DNA of 64,000 nt, from contig NZ_CP112866.1 in assembly GCF_026410085.1 (NCBI RefSeq), forward strand, positions 992,001 through 1,056,000. Direction: 5' to 3'. Under the pieces are notes generated by a model. The model made no database searches. It was not told where the DNA came from and saw nothing but the letters and a program-made list of their open reading frames with translations. The position numbers were made by a program, and so were the translations under genes. The first letter of the stretch is position 1, and every line of letters starts with the position of its first letter. Positions 52,552-61,322 of the stretch are shown here, in pieces. The DNA is from Pseudomonas quebecensis. GTDB lineage: Bacteria > Pseudomonadota > Gammaproteobacteria > Pseudomonadales > Pseudomonadaceae.

Positions 52552-53454
52552 ATGAATAAACTTGAGTTGCTGCGCACCTTCGTACGCGTCACCGAGCTGT
52601 CGAGTTTTACCCAGGCCGGCGAGAGCCTGGGCCTGCCGCGTTCTACCGTGTCCGAGCATGTGCAGGCGCTGGAGGAACTGCTCGGCGCACGCTTGCTGCA
52701 ACGCACTACGCGCAAGGTGCAAGCCACCCAGGACGGTCGCGTGTTGTACGAGCGCAGCAAGGATTTGCTGGCCCATATGGAGGAACTCGAGGGGCTGTTT
52801 CGCCAGGACGAAGCTCAGTTGGCCGGGCGGATACGCGTGGACATGCCCAACGCCCTGGCGCGGGAGTTGATTCTGCCGCGCCTGCCATCGTTCATGGACG
52901 CACACCCGCTGATCGAGCTGGAGATCAGCGCCACCGACCGCCAGGTCGACCTGCTCGCCGAAGGGTTCGACTGCGTGTTGCGCATCGGCGCGCAGCCGGA
53001 TCAGACGGTGGTAGCCCGCTCGCTGTGCAGCCTGCCGATGATCAATTGTGTCAGCGCCAGCTACCTGCAGCGTTTTGGCGTGCCACACACCTTGGCCGAC
53101 CTCGCCGACCATCACTTGGTGCATTACGTACGCCCGCTGGGATCACGTTCGGCGGGGTTCGAGTATCTGCAGGGCAATAAGGTGCAACGGCTTCCCATGA
53201 AGGGGCGGGTGACGGTCAACAGCACCGATGCGTACAAATCGGCTTGCCTGGGCGGCTTCGGGATTATCCAGGTGCCGACCCTGGGCATGGCCGACGAATT
53301 GGCTCGCGGTGAACTGGTGGCGATCCTGCCGGACTACCCGCCACCGCCGTTGGATGTGGCCCTGCTCTACGCCGGGCAACGGCATTTGCCCATGCGGGTG
53401 CGGGTGTTCATGGACTGGTTGGCCGCCATGGTGCAACCCCACCCGGATGTTTGA
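52552..53454 (+). CDS. LysR-family transcriptional regulator
   Basis: A 300-residue LysR regulator of the CrgA-like branch. The N-terminal domain MNKLELLRTFVRVTELSSFTQAGESLGLPRSTVSEHVQ (given here only by its key parts FVRV, SFTQAG, RSTVSEHV) precedes the effector domain. It is divergent from the SDR gene, which it probably controls. Only 10 bases separate its stop from that of the convergent phosphate transporter gene. Confidence 0.9.
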   Translation: MNKLELLRTFVRVTELSSFTQAGESLGLPRSTVSEHVQALEELLGARLLQRTTRKVQATQDGRVLYERSKDLLAHMEELEGLFRQDEAQLAGRIRVDMPNALARELILPRLPSFMDAHPLIELEISATDRQVDLLAEGFDCVLRIGAQPDQTVVARSLCSLPMINCVSASYLQRFGVPHTLADLADHHLVHYVRPLGSRSAGFEYLQGNKVQRLPMKGRVTVNSTDAYKSACLGGFGIIQVPTLGMADELARGELVAILPDYPPPPLDVALLYAGQRHLPMRVRVFMDWLAAMVQPHPDV

Positions 53455-53464
53455 TCAAGGTGCG

Positions 53465-55081
53465 TCAGAACAGGTTGGTGAACAGCCAGTACAGGCTGCC
53501 CGACAGAAGAATCGCCGCCGGCAACGTCAGCACCCAGGCCATCAGCAAATTGCGGATGGTCTTCATCTGCAAGCCACCGCCGTTGGCCACCATGGTGCCC
53601 GCCACGCCGGATGACAACACATGGGTAGTCGAGACCGGCAACCCATACATATCCGCCGCGCCGATGGTCAGCATCGCCACGGTTTCCGCCGCGGCGCCCT
53701 GGGCGTAGGTCATGTGGGTCTTGCCGATTTTCTCGCCTACCGTCACCACAATGCGCTTCCAGCCGACCATGGTGCCGAGGCCCAGGGCAATGGCCACGGC
53801 GATTTTCACCCACAGCGGGATAAAGCGCGTGGCATCGTCGATCTGCTGTTTGAACAGTTGCAGTTTGCCTTGGGTGTCAGCGTCGAAGTTGCCGACCTTG
53901 CCCTTGTCCATCAGGCGAATGGTTTCGCTGGTCAGGTACATATCATTGCGCACGTTGCCGACCGCTTCGGCGGGAACCCTGGCCAGGGAGCCGTAGCCTT
54001 TGACTTCATCGCCAATGTGGCCGGCGAGGGCGGCAAGGGCCGGCACCAGTTCCGGAGTGGCTTCCTTGGTGCGCACATACACCGACAGAATCGCGCGCGG
54101 GTCGCCTGGCGCGGCCTGCGGCGCGCTTTTGACCAGCGCGGCCTGGGTCACTTCGGCCACCGCCGCAAATTGCAACGATTGTTCGGCGGGCATGGTGCGG
54201 TTCAGGGCATAAGCCATCGGCAGGGTGCCGACCAGAATTAGCATGATCAGGCCCATGCCTTTCTGGCCGTCGTTGGAACCGTGGGCGAACGACACGCCGG
54301 TGCAGGTAGCGATCAGCATGCCGCGAATCCACCACGGCGGCGGGGTGTCGCCCTTGGGGGCTTTATACAGCGCGCGGTTTTTCACGAAGGCGCGCAGGGC
54401 CAGCAACAGCAAAGCGGCAAACACAAAGCCGATCAGGGGCGACAACAGCAACGCATAACCGATCTTGGTCGCCTGGCTCCAATCCACCCCGCTGGTGCCG
54501 TCGCGCCCATGCATCAAGGCGTTCGCCACGCCCACGCCGATAATCGAACCGATCAGGGTGTGGGATGACGACGCAGGCAACCCCAGCCACCAGGTGCCGA
54601 GGTTCCACAGAATCGCGGCGATCAGCAGCGCGAAAATCATGGCAAAGCCGGCCTTGGAGCCGACCTGCAGAATCAACTCCACCGGCAACAGGGCGATGAT
54701 GCCGAACGCCACCGCGCCGCTGGAAAGCAGCACGCCGATAAAATTGAAAAAGCCCGACCATACCACCGCGAAGTGCGGCGGCAGCGAATTGGTGTAAATC
54801 ACCGTGGCCACAGCGTTGGCGGTGTCATGGAACCCGTTGACGAACTCGAAGCCCAGGGCGATCAACAGTGCCACGCCCAGCAACAGGAATGGCGTCCAGG
54901 TGGTGACCTGTGCGCCCATCTCGTGCATGTCGTGCATCAGGCTGTAGGCGGTGAATAACAGGCCCATGGCAAGCACGGCGAAGAAAATGATCACCGTGAC
55001 CAGGCCGGGTTTCTTGTCGAGCCGGGGTTTGGGGCCTGCCAGGGGGGCGGACGTGGAAGCAGTCAGGGAAGGGGTGGCCAT
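53465..55081 (-). CDS. pitA: Inorganic phosphate transporter, PiT family
   Basis: A 538-residue proton- or metal-phosphate symporter in the inner membrane. Both halves of the PiT signature are present: FEFVNGFHDTANAVATVIYT near 79 and TCTGVSFAHGSNDGQKGMGL near 262, with GLPASSSHTLIGSIIGVG and GLPVSTTHVLSSGVAGT as the repeated S/T-S-H motifs. A roughly 150-residue hydrophilic domain separates the halves, as in long PitA proteins. N-terminal 25 residues are cytoplasmic. Low-affinity phosphate uptake as metal-phosphate complex is the known role. Confidence 0.93.
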   Translation of the reverse strand: MATPSLTASTSAPLAGPKPRLDKKPGLVTVIIFFAVLAMGLLFTAYSLMHDMHEMGAQVTTWTPFLLLGVALLIALGFEFVNGFHDTANAVATVIYTNSLPPHFAVVWSGFFNFIGVLLSSGAVAFGIIALLPVELILQVGSKAGFAMIFALLIAAILWNLGTWWLGLPASSSHTLIGSIIGVGVANALMHGRDGTSGVDWSQATKIGYALLLSPLIGFVFAALLLLALRAFVKNRALYKAPKGDTPPPWWIRGMLIATCTGVSFAHGSNDGQKGMGLIMLILVGTLPMAYALNRTMPAEQSLQFAAVAEVTQAALVKSAPQAAPGDPRAILSVYVRTKEATPELVPALAALAGHIGDEVKGYGSLARVPAEAVGNVRNDMYLTSETIRLMDKGKVGNFDADTQGKLQLFKQQIDDATRFIPLWVKIAVAIALGLGTMVGWKRIVVTVGEKIGKTHMTYAQGAAAETVAMLTIGAADMYGLPVSTTHVLSSGVAGTMVANGGGLQMKTIRNLLMAWVLTLPAAILLSGSLYWLFTNLF

Positions 55082-55212
55082 GCCGGAGCATCCAGAGTGA
55101 GGAGGATGTCGCCCATGATCATTGCAGAATGTTACAGAGATGCTGCGGCACGTCAGTGTTTAGGTGATTGAAGGCGCCGTCGGTCCGCTCGTGCAGCCAG
55201 GGCAGGGCGCAC

Positions 55213-56235
55213 TCAGTAGTCCTTGCGCTTGCGGAATGCCCAGCGTCCGGCAATCAAGGTAAACGTCGCCACCAGCGCCACCAGAATCCAGAACCCCTCC
55301 GGATCCTGGGAAAGCGGCACGCCGCCGACGTTCATGCCGAAGAAACCGGCGATGATGTTGATCGGCAGCGCCAGCACCGTCACTACGGTGAGGGTGAACA
55401 ACGTGCGGTTGCTCTGCTCGTTGAGGTTGGCGGCGATCTCTTCCTGCAACAGCTTGATGCGTTCGCCCAGGGCCGTCAGGTCGTTGATGATCAGCGCGAA
55501 CTCCTCGGTGGACTTGCGCAGCTCTTTGACGTCTTCCTTCTGCAACCACTGCGGCGGACGGTTGAGCAGCCGCAGCAGCGAGCCCGGTTCCAGCGCCAGC
55601 AAGCGTTGCAGGCGCACCAGCACCCGGCGCATGGCGCCCAGTTCGGCGCGGTTGGTGGACACGCGCGAGGAAAGCAACTGGTCTTCGATATGGTCCACGC
55701 TGATGCTGGTCTTGCGCACGATCTGCGTCAGCACCTCGCCCTGATCGCGCAGCAAATGCACGAGCAATTCCAGCGGCGAACGAAAGCGCTCACCGCCTTT
55801 GACCGACGAACGCAATTTATCCACCGAGTGCAGCGGTTGCAGGCGCGCACTGATCAACAGCCGGCTACGCGCACACACCCACAGCGTGGAAATATCCGAG
55901 GAGACCATGCTGCTGAAGTTGAATACCACATCGTTGACCACCGCCAGCAAGGCTGCGTCGACGTGTTCGATGCGCGTGGAGCGCGAGCCTTCATGCAGCG
56001 CTTCGAAGAACTCTTCGGGCAGCTGCAGGTGAGCCTTCATCCAACGCTCGCAGGCCGCGTGGGCCAGGTTCAGGTGCAGCCATAGGAATTCTTCCGAGTC
56101 GGCCGGTTGCTGCAGTGCTTGCAAGGCCGTGGCTGAGTCGATCTGCTCGCCTTTTTCACCTGGGCGAAAACGAAAACCGTAGAGCAAGCCAAACAGGTCA
56201 GAGTCCTGGTGGCTGTGGTCGATGCTGTGGTTCAT
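55213..56235 (-). CDS. zntB: Zinc transporter ZntB (CorA family)
   Basis: A 340-residue pentameric metal transporter. The long N-terminal cytoplasmic alpha/beta domain (1-275) is followed by two helices; the diagnostic GMN motif occurs as FFGMNVGGVP between them (near 302), and the second helix runs into RKRKDY at the end. ZntB rather than CorA is suggested by length, WLHLNLAHAACERWM near 53 and GGVPL after GMN. It moves zinc (import in recent work, efflux in older work). Confidence 0.9.
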   Translation of the reverse strand: MNHSIDHSHQDSDLFGLLYGFRFRPGEKGEQIDSATALQALQQPADSEEFLWLHLNLAHAACERWMKAHLQLPEEFFEALHEGSRSTRIEHVDAALLAVVNDVVFNFSSMVSSDISTLWVCARSRLLISARLQPLHSVDKLRSSVKGGERFRSPLELLVHLLRDQGEVLTQIVRKTSISVDHIEDQLLSSRVSTNRAELGAMRRVLVRLQRLLALEPGSLLRLLNRPPQWLQKEDVKELRKSTEEFALIINDLTALGERIKLLQEEIAANLNEQSNRTLFTLTVVTVLALPINIIAGFFGMNVGGVPLSQDPEGFWILVALVATFTLIAGRWAFRKRKDY

Positions 56236-56353
56236 GGAGGCTCGCAGAGAAAGCGTCTGTAGGACTTTTCACAGGTTCGCGTGGGCGAATCATTGCAGGG
56301 AGATTTGACAGTTTTGTGACGGCTCGGAGGGGCTGACCACCGGTCAGCTACGC

Positions 56354-56380
56354 TCAAGAAGCGTCTGGAACGGTCGATCC
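56354..56380 (+). promoter_or_regulatory. Weak FliA (sigma-28) promoter candidate for the chemoreceptor
   Basis: TCAAGAAG (56354-56361), 11 bases, then GTCGATCC (56373-56380). The -35 half resembles the flagellar consensus; the -10 half matches 5 of 8 of GCCGATAA. Spacing is acceptable. Offered because chemoreceptor genes are often FliA-dependent. Confidence 0.3.
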
Positions 56381-56470
56381 AACGTGTAAGCACCACTGTC
56401 GAAAGGGTTGGCGGGATGACAGGGATGTGGCTGTGCGTGCGCCTTTCTTCCTGTATCGAGGCTTTCCCCG

Positions 56471-58099
56471 ATGAACGTTTTACGAGCTTCACTGAGAGCG
56501 CAGATTCTGTCGCTGCTCGGCGGGAGTCTGTTGGCGATGCTGTTGATCGCCCTGGCTTGTTTCAACTTCTTGTCCAATGGTGTGCAGAGCTATCGCAGCT
56601 TGATCGATGGCCCGTTGCACACCTCCCAACTGATCGATGAAGCCAACCTGCAATTCAAAGTGCAGGTGCAGGAATGGAAAAACGTTCTGCTGCGCGGCAA
56701 ACAGCCTCAGGACCTGGAAAAATACTGGGGCCAGTTCGAGGCACGACAACACGATGTGCAAGGCATTCTGGCGCGGCTGGTCACCCAGACCGACAGCGAT
56801 CCGGCGTTGAGCCGACGCATTGAAACCCTGCGCCAGGAACATCAGCAACTCGGCGTGGCCTACCAGAAAGGCCGCGACGCCTACGTGGCTTCCGGTGGCG
56901 ACCCGGTGGCCGGCGACACGGCTGTCAAAGGCGTGGACCGCGCCGCCAGTGAGCAGATGAGCGCCTTGGTCAACGACCTGCGAGAGCAAGGCAACCAGAA
57001 ATCCCTGGCCATCAGTGCCTATGCCGAGCGCACCGTAGTGGTGGGCCTGGGCATCATGCTGCTGTCCGGTGTGCTGATCGGTTTGTTCAGTCTGTGGTTG
57101 ATCAACCGTAACCTGATCCAGCCAATACGTGGCCTGATCGACTACGTGACGCAATTGAGCCGTGGGCGTTTTGCCGAGCGAGTCGCCAGCCGGCGCCAGG
57201 ATGAACTGGGTCATCTGGCCGCCGCCGCCAATACGTTGCGCGACTTCCTGGCCGAGACGTTCAGCCGCTTGCAACGCAGTGCCACCGACCTGGTCAGTGC
57301 CAGTGGCGAGCTGAATTCGATTGCCGGTCAGATGGCCTCGGGCACCCACGATCAATTTACCCGCACCGATCAGGTGGCCACGGCCATGACTGAAATGTCG
57401 GCCACCGCCCAGGAAGTTGCACGTCATGCCGCCGACGCATCCCGCGCCGCCGATGAGGCCGACCGCTCTGCGCGTGAAGGCGGCGACGTGATGCAAGTCA
57501 CCATTGCCACCATCGGCCAGATGCGCACTGAAATCCTCAACACCGGCACCATCATTCGTCGCTTGGAAAACGACAGCGTGCGCATCGGCAAAGTACTGGA
57601 AGTGATTCGTGGGATTGCCGAGCAGACCAACCTGCTGGCGCTCAACGCCGCCATCGAGGCGGCACGTGCAGGGGAGGCGGGACGCGGTTTTGCGGTGGTC
57701 GCCGACGAAGTACGCAGCCTGGCGCAACGCACCGCGGCGTCGATCATCGAGATCAACGGGATCATCCAGGCGGTACAAACCGGCGCGGTGGATGCGGCCG
57801 AGGCGATTGTGAGCGGGCAGTCATGCAGCGACGACAGTGTGGAAAAAGTCACTCAGGCCGGTGCCATGCTCGCGCACATCACGCAGGCGGTGGAGGCGAT
57901 TCGTGACATGAACCGTCAGATCGCCACCGCAGCCGAAGAGCAGACCTCGGTGGCCGAGGACATCTCGCGCAATATCACGCAGATCACAACGGTCGCTACC
58001 GCCAACCTGGACAACGTGCGACGCACCGAAGCGGCGAGCCAGAACCTGCGAGGGCTATCCGGGGAGCTCAATGAAGTGACGGCGCGACTGGGCGGTTGA
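56471..58099 (+). CDS. Methyl-accepting chemotaxis protein, four-helix sensor
   Basis: A 542-residue chemoreceptor. Transmembrane helix 1 is at about 13-34, a 150-residue periplasmic helical-bundle sensor follows, helix 2 is at about 188-211, then HAMP ([15 protein letters not shown] onward) and the cytoplasmic signalling domain whose hairpin tip reads [19 protein letters not shown], then [17 protein letters not shown]. Methylation helices flank it ([15 protein letters not shown] and [14 protein letters not shown]). Ligand is unknown. It has no che genes next to it. Confidence 0.94.
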   Translation: MNVLRASLRAQILSLLGGSLLAMLLIALACFNFLSNGVQSYRSLIDGPLHTSQLIDEANLQFKVQVQEWKNVLLRGKQPQDLEKYWGQFEARQHDVQGILARLVTQTDSDPALSRRIETLRQEHQQLGVAYQKGRDAYVASGGDPVAGDTAVKGVDRAASEQMSALVNDLREQGNQKSLAISAYAERTVVVGLGIMLLSGVLIGLFSLWLINRNLIQPIRGLIDYVTQLSRGRFAERVASRRQDELGHLAAAANTLRDFLAETFSRLQRSATDLVSASGELNSIAGQMASGTHDQFTRTDQVATAMTEMSATAQEVARHAADASRAADEADRSAREGGDVMQVTIATIGQMRTEILNTGTIIRRLENDSVRIGKVLEVIRGIAEQTNLLALNAAIEAARAGEAGRGFAVVADEVRSLAQRTAASIIEINGIIQAVQTGAVDAAEAIVSGQSCSDDSVEKVTQAGAMLAHITQAVEAIRDMNRQIATAAEEQTSVAEDISRNITQITTVATANLDNVRRTEAASQNLRGLSGELNEVTARLGG

Positions 58100-58107
58100 T
58101 CGCGCAT

Positions 58108-58135
58108 AAAAAAGCGCCACCCTCGCGGGTGGCGC
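58108..58135 (-). terminator. Terminator of the PepSY gene
   Basis: GCGCCACCC (58114-58122) and GGGTGGCGC (58127-58135) form a 9-bp perfect stem with a TCGC loop. On the minus strand six T follow. It also lies just after the chemoreceptor stop. Confidence 0.92.
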
Positions 58136-58144
58136 AATCGTTGA

Positions 58145-58450
58145 TCAGGAGTCCTGCTTGTCTTCGAGTACGGCGCCGGTCTTGGCGTCGAGGGTCACAT
58201 CCCACTTTTTGCCGGCGGTGTCGGTCATTTCGACCTCGTAAGCCAGTACGCCGTTTTTGTGGTCCAGCTCGGTGTCGGTGATGCTGGCGCCGGCATGCTT
58301 GGCCACGGCGGCGGCGTTGAGTTTTTCGAATGGCATTACCGCGCCGGACTTGAGCAGGCCTTCAATGTGGTCCGGGCGAACATCCGCCTGGGCCAGGCCG
58401 GCAGTCAGGGTCAGAGCGGTGGCGGCGAACAGGGCAGTCAAAGTTTTCAT
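58145..58450 (-). CDS. PepSY-domain periplasmic protein
   Basis: A 101-residue exported protein: signal peptide 1-22 (MKTLTALFAATALTLTAGLAQA) and a single PepSY domain (IEGLLKSGAVMPFEKLNAAA, then ELDHKNGVLAYEVEMTDTAGKKWDV in parts, and DAKTGAVLEDKQDS). PepSY domains often inhibit or bind peptidases or sense envelope conditions. No two-component genes are adjacent. A strong terminator follows. Confidence 0.92.
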   Translation of the reverse strand: MKTLTALFAATALTLTAGLAQADVRPDHIEGLLKSGAVMPFEKLNAAAVAKHAGASITDTELDHKNGVLAYEVEMTDTAGKKWDVTLDAKTGAVLEDKQDS

Positions 58451-58529
58451 GGGGTGTGTCCTTCTCGGTTGAGCTGTTTAAGTGGCGCCAGATTAACCGG
58501 CGCAACTTAACTCACCCTTAAAGGCGGGC

Positions 58530-59657
58530 TCAGAACTTATTGTCCCTGAGCAAGTCCTGCACACTCGACGACGGCCAGCGTTTGTAGAACTTGAGCAGTT
58601 CGGCGGCGCGGTTGGTGAAGATGCCGTCGACGCCGGCCTTCATCACTTTCTCGAAGTCCACCGGCTCATCCACGGTGTACACGTGCACCAGCAGGCCTTT
58701 GTCGTGGGTCAGCTTGTTCATCTCAGGTTTCACCAGGTCCGAATAGCTCTGGTCGCCGAGGTTGGTCAACTGGGCCGACGGGCCGGTGCCGATGGCGCCA
58801 AGGCGCTTGGCCTCGTCCACCCACTTTTCGAATTCGGCGGCGTCCTTGGGTTCTTGCTTGGCGTAGTACGCGGCCTTGGTCGGCTCGCCGGATTCGGCGA
58901 AGGTCTGCTTGGATTTAGGCTCGATGCTGCCTTCGCCCACCCACAGCAGCAGAATCTTCGGCGTGTTCGGCATTTCCTTCTGCAGCTCTTTGAGGCTCGC
59001 GGTTTCGAAGGTTTGCAGCACCACGCGGCCCTTGCCCTGGCCAACCCCGGTGTTGCTTTTGCCCAGCTTGGAGCCGGCGGAACTCAACCAGCCTTTATCC
59101 AGCAGTTTGTTTTTCAGGTCGGCTTCGATGCCGGGGAATTGCTTGGGTTCTTTGGTTTCGATGTACAGGCCGGGTTTGTGCTGCGGGTTGCCTTCAGCAA
59201 TCTTGATGATGTCGTCCAGGCTGAGGATTTTCAGGCCGACGAAACCGGGGCGCGCGCGGTCCGGGTAGGCGGCGTTGAACCAGCTGCCGGCGTCGAGGGT
59301 TTGCAGTTCCTTCCAAGTGAATTCGTTGGCCGGCGCGTCCTTGCGCTCGGGAAACTTGGTGGCCACATCGGTGGTGCGTTGCAGATTGTTGTCGTGCAGG
59401 GCGAACAGCACGCCGTCCTTGCTGCGCTGCAGGTCCAGTTCCAAGTAGTCGGCGCCCAGGTCACGCGCAACCTTGTAAGCGGCGGCGGTGGACTCGGGGG
59501 CATCGTAGGAGGCGCCACGGTGAGCGATCACAGCGGGGTAGGGAATGCCTTCGTTGGTTGCCAATTCAGCCGGGCTGATCGGTTCGGCGGCCTGTGCATG
59601 GCCCAGGCCGAGCATCAGGGCGAGCAGCAAGGCGCTCTTAGTGAACGTGGCAGGCAT
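58530..59657 (-). CDS. glpQ: Periplasmic glycerophosphodiester phosphodiesterase (GlpQ-like)
   Basis: A 375-residue secreted enzyme hydrolysing glycerophosphodiesters to glycerol-3-phosphate and an alcohol. Signal peptide 1-24 (ending GHAQA, before AEPIS). Catalytic residues are visible: His and Arg in VIAHRGASYDAPES near 45, Glu/Asp in YLELDLQRSKDG near 78, His in ALHDNNLQRTTD near 91, and the IETKEP metal-binding glutamate near 168. I start at the ATG at 59655-59657 after AAGGA; longer frames upstream spoil the signal peptide. Confidence 0.93.
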   Translation of the reverse strand: MPATFTKSALLLALMLGLGHAQAAEPISPAELATNEGIPYPAVIAHRGASYDAPESTAAAYKVARDLGADYLELDLQRSKDGVLFALHDNNLQRTTDVATKFPERKDAPANEFTWKELQTLDAGSWFNAAYPDRARPGFVGLKILSLDDIIKIAEGNPQHKPGLYIETKEPKQFPGIEADLKNKLLDKGWLSSAGSKLGKSNTGVGQGKGRVVLQTFETASLKELQKEMPNTPKILLLWVGEGSIEPKSKQTFAESGEPTKAAYYAKQEPKDAAEFEKWVDEAKRLGAIGTGPSAQLTNLGDQSYSDLVKPEMNKLTHDKGLLVHVYTVDEPVDFEKVMKAGVDGIFTNRAAELLKFYKRWPSSSVQDLLRDNKF

Positions 59658-59888
59658 AGGCGAAGTCCTTTCTTGGAGGTAGCTTTGAGAAGGGCTCCTT
59701 TTTAACAATTGATTGCGAAAGGCGCTATCACCAAACCGACATTAACGTGTGCACCCATCGATTTTCTGCCTTTTTCAGCAGGCATTGCAGTACTCTTGCC
59801 CGCAGCTGCCCCGTCAGAGGACAGCAATTTCTGCCACGCGTGTAAACCATCTTTCCAGTCCCTGTGGGACTTTTCAGTGAGGTTTAGC

Positions 59889-60227
59889 ATGCGCATCACT
59901 TCCGAGCTTATCTGCCAGGCCGCCGACCAACTCAACGGTTTCGTCGGCCTCAACCGCAAGACCGACCAATACATCGTGCGTTTCAGCGAAGACTCGTTCG
60001 GCATGGACGTGGCCGATGACGGCATCATTCCCTGCGCCGAATTTGTCTGGCTGCCGGCCCCGGGGCAAACCATGACCCTGTCCCGCGAGCGCATCCAGTT
60101 GCTGCTTGATCAGAATATCGACGATCGCATCCACATCACCGAACCGCTGCGGGTGTACATGCGCCGGGTGGAAATCCCGCAGATCAGTGCCTTGCGCAGT
60201 CTGGTGCAGGCACACGCTCGCGCCTAA
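59889..60227 (+). CDS. Hypothetical protein, 112 aa
   Basis: A 112-residue cytoplasmic protein starting MRITSELICQAADQLNGFVGL, preceded by GAGG at good spacing. It looks alpha/beta, has no signal peptide or membrane helix, and contains PCAEFVWLPAPGQTMTLSRE in the middle. I do not recognise a family. Its stop overlaps the stop region of the convergent ABM gene by 4 bases. Confidence 0.72.
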   Translation: MRITSELICQAADQLNGFVGLNRKTDQYIVRFSEDSFGMDVADDGIIPCAEFVWLPAPGQTMTLSRERIQLLLDQNIDDRIHITEPLRVYMRRVEIPQISALRSLVQAHARA

Positions 60228-60538
60228 AAGGCATAGTCGCGCTCCACCTTGCACACTCGTGTGTGAAACGCCGAATACCAGGTGGAGCGCCCTCGCTCAC
60301 GCACCTCCCGGTGTTCGGCGTGGTGTTTCCAGGCCAGGATTGCCGCTTCGCTGGCCCAATACGACACGGTGATCCCCAGGCCGTGCTCCCGCGCCGACTC
60401 TACCCCGAGAAACCCCGGCTGTTCGCGCGCCAGTTCGAGCATGCGCGCGGCGGCCTGGCCGTAGCCTTGATCGTCTGCGGCGAGCAGCGAGGTGAAAATC
60501 ACTGCGTAGTAAGGCGTCGCCGGGGTGCTGGCGATCAT
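60224..60538 (-). CDS. ABM-family (antibiotic biosynthesis monooxygenase-like) protein
   Basis: A 104-residue ferredoxin-like-fold protein of the ABM superfamily: YYAVIFTSL, then YGQAAARMLELAREQPGFLGVES in parts, ITVSYWASEAAILAWKHHAEH and the final RDYAF. This is the layout of small DUF3291/ABM stress or heme-related enzymes. Its ATG overlaps the stop of the upstream amidotransferase-like gene (ATGA), so the two are translationally coupled. Substrate unknown. Confidence 0.85.
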   Translation of the reverse strand: MIASTPATPYYAVIFTSLLAADDQGYGQAAARMLELAREQPGFLGVESAREHGLGITVSYWASEAAILAWKHHAEHREVRERGRSTWYSAFHTRVCKVERDYAF

Positions 60539-61242
60539 GCCGACACCGCCTGGCAGGCCTTGAGCAACGCCAGTACCAACGGCGCGGGGGTGCCTTTGAG
60601 CGCGGCGCGCTCCGGTTGGAAGAGGGTGGCGACGAAGAACGGGTGGTCGAGCAACTCCACCGCGCGCAGATCCCCGGTCGAATCATGCCCGGAGGCGATC
60701 AGTGCCCCTGCGAGCAATGCATCGGCGAAGGTCGGGTTTACCCCGTAGCGGCAGCGATAGCCTTCTTCGATCTGCAACTGGCCGTAGGCTTCGGCGATCC
60801 GCGTGTAGGGCGCTAAACCCACGGGATCGGTGGCTTCCACCAGCGAGCACGTTAACGGCGCGATCACTGCGCGGGCGGCATTGGGCGCCAGCTCGCCGTG
60901 CTCGGCATCGGCCCAGCCCAGCACGTTGCGGGCATACTCAAGCACCGCATGTTGAAAACCGCCGCAGGTGCCGAGGAAAGGGCGCCGTTGTTCGCGGGCA
61001 AACCGAATGGCGCACAACGCGCCTGCGGTGTCGCGGTAGGGGCTGGCGGGCACGCACCAGAAACCATCGAAGCCGTGCAGTTCGGTGGCGGGCGTCACGG
61101 TGTCGGTGGCCAGCCATTGCGCGTGAACCTGCACGCCAAGGGTGTCCGCGGCCTGTTGCAACGCGATGGGAATCGCCTGGTGCGCAAGCACATCGGGGTT
61201 GTAGTCGCCGATCAGGGCAAGGTGCAGGTGAGGGTGTTTCAT
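60535..61242 (-). CDS. CTP-synthase C-terminal-like class I amidotransferase protein
   Basis: A 235-residue stand-alone protein resembling the glutaminase half of CTP synthase (the family named 'CTP synthase C-terminal region-related (seleno)protein'). It begins HLALIGDYNPDVLAH, has the nucleophile elbow FLGTCGGFQHAVLEYARN with a normal Cys (TGC, near residue 94) and ends with HPFFVATLFQPERAAL. The usual catalytic His of the HPE motif is Gln here (codon CAA), so standard glutaminase chemistry is unlikely. I start at 61240-61242; the ATG three codons upstream (61251) is possible. It is coupled to the ABM gene and divergent from a LysR gene. Confidence 0.83.
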   Translation of the reverse strand: MKHPHLHLALIGDYNPDVLAHQAIPIALQQAADTLGVQVHAQWLATDTVTPATELHGFDGFWCVPASPYRDTAGALCAIRFAREQRRPFLGTCGGFQHAVLEYARNVLGWADAEHGELAPNAARAVIAPLTCSLVEATDPVGLAPYTRIAEAYGQLQIEEGYRCRYGVNPTFADALLAGALIASGHDSTGDLRAVELLDHPFFVATLFQPERAALKGTPAPLVLALLKACQAVSA

Positions 61243-61285
61243 TGGGTGCATCCCATGGCTTGTGGTGTCCTGGCGTGCACTATAG

Positions 61286-61320
61286 ATTGGCGCTCACGCA
61301 ATCAATATTGGCGTTTACGC
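61286..61320. promoter_or_regulatory. Phased direct repeat between the LysR gene and the amidotransferase-like gene
   Basis: ATTGGCGCTCACGC (61286-61299) and ATTGGCGTTTACGC (61307-61320) agree at 12 of 14 positions and start 21 bases apart, two DNA turns. The second contains the palindrome GCGT-TT-ACGC. The site lies between the two divergent start codons and directly abuts the LysR ATG, fitting an autoregulatory LysR-type operator. Confidence 0.6.
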
Positions 61321-61322
61321 AT

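Noticed and set aside
60940..60990. Possible selenocysteine in the amidotransferase-like protein
   Set aside because: The nucleophile codon is TGC, not TGA, so an ordinary cysteine is encoded.
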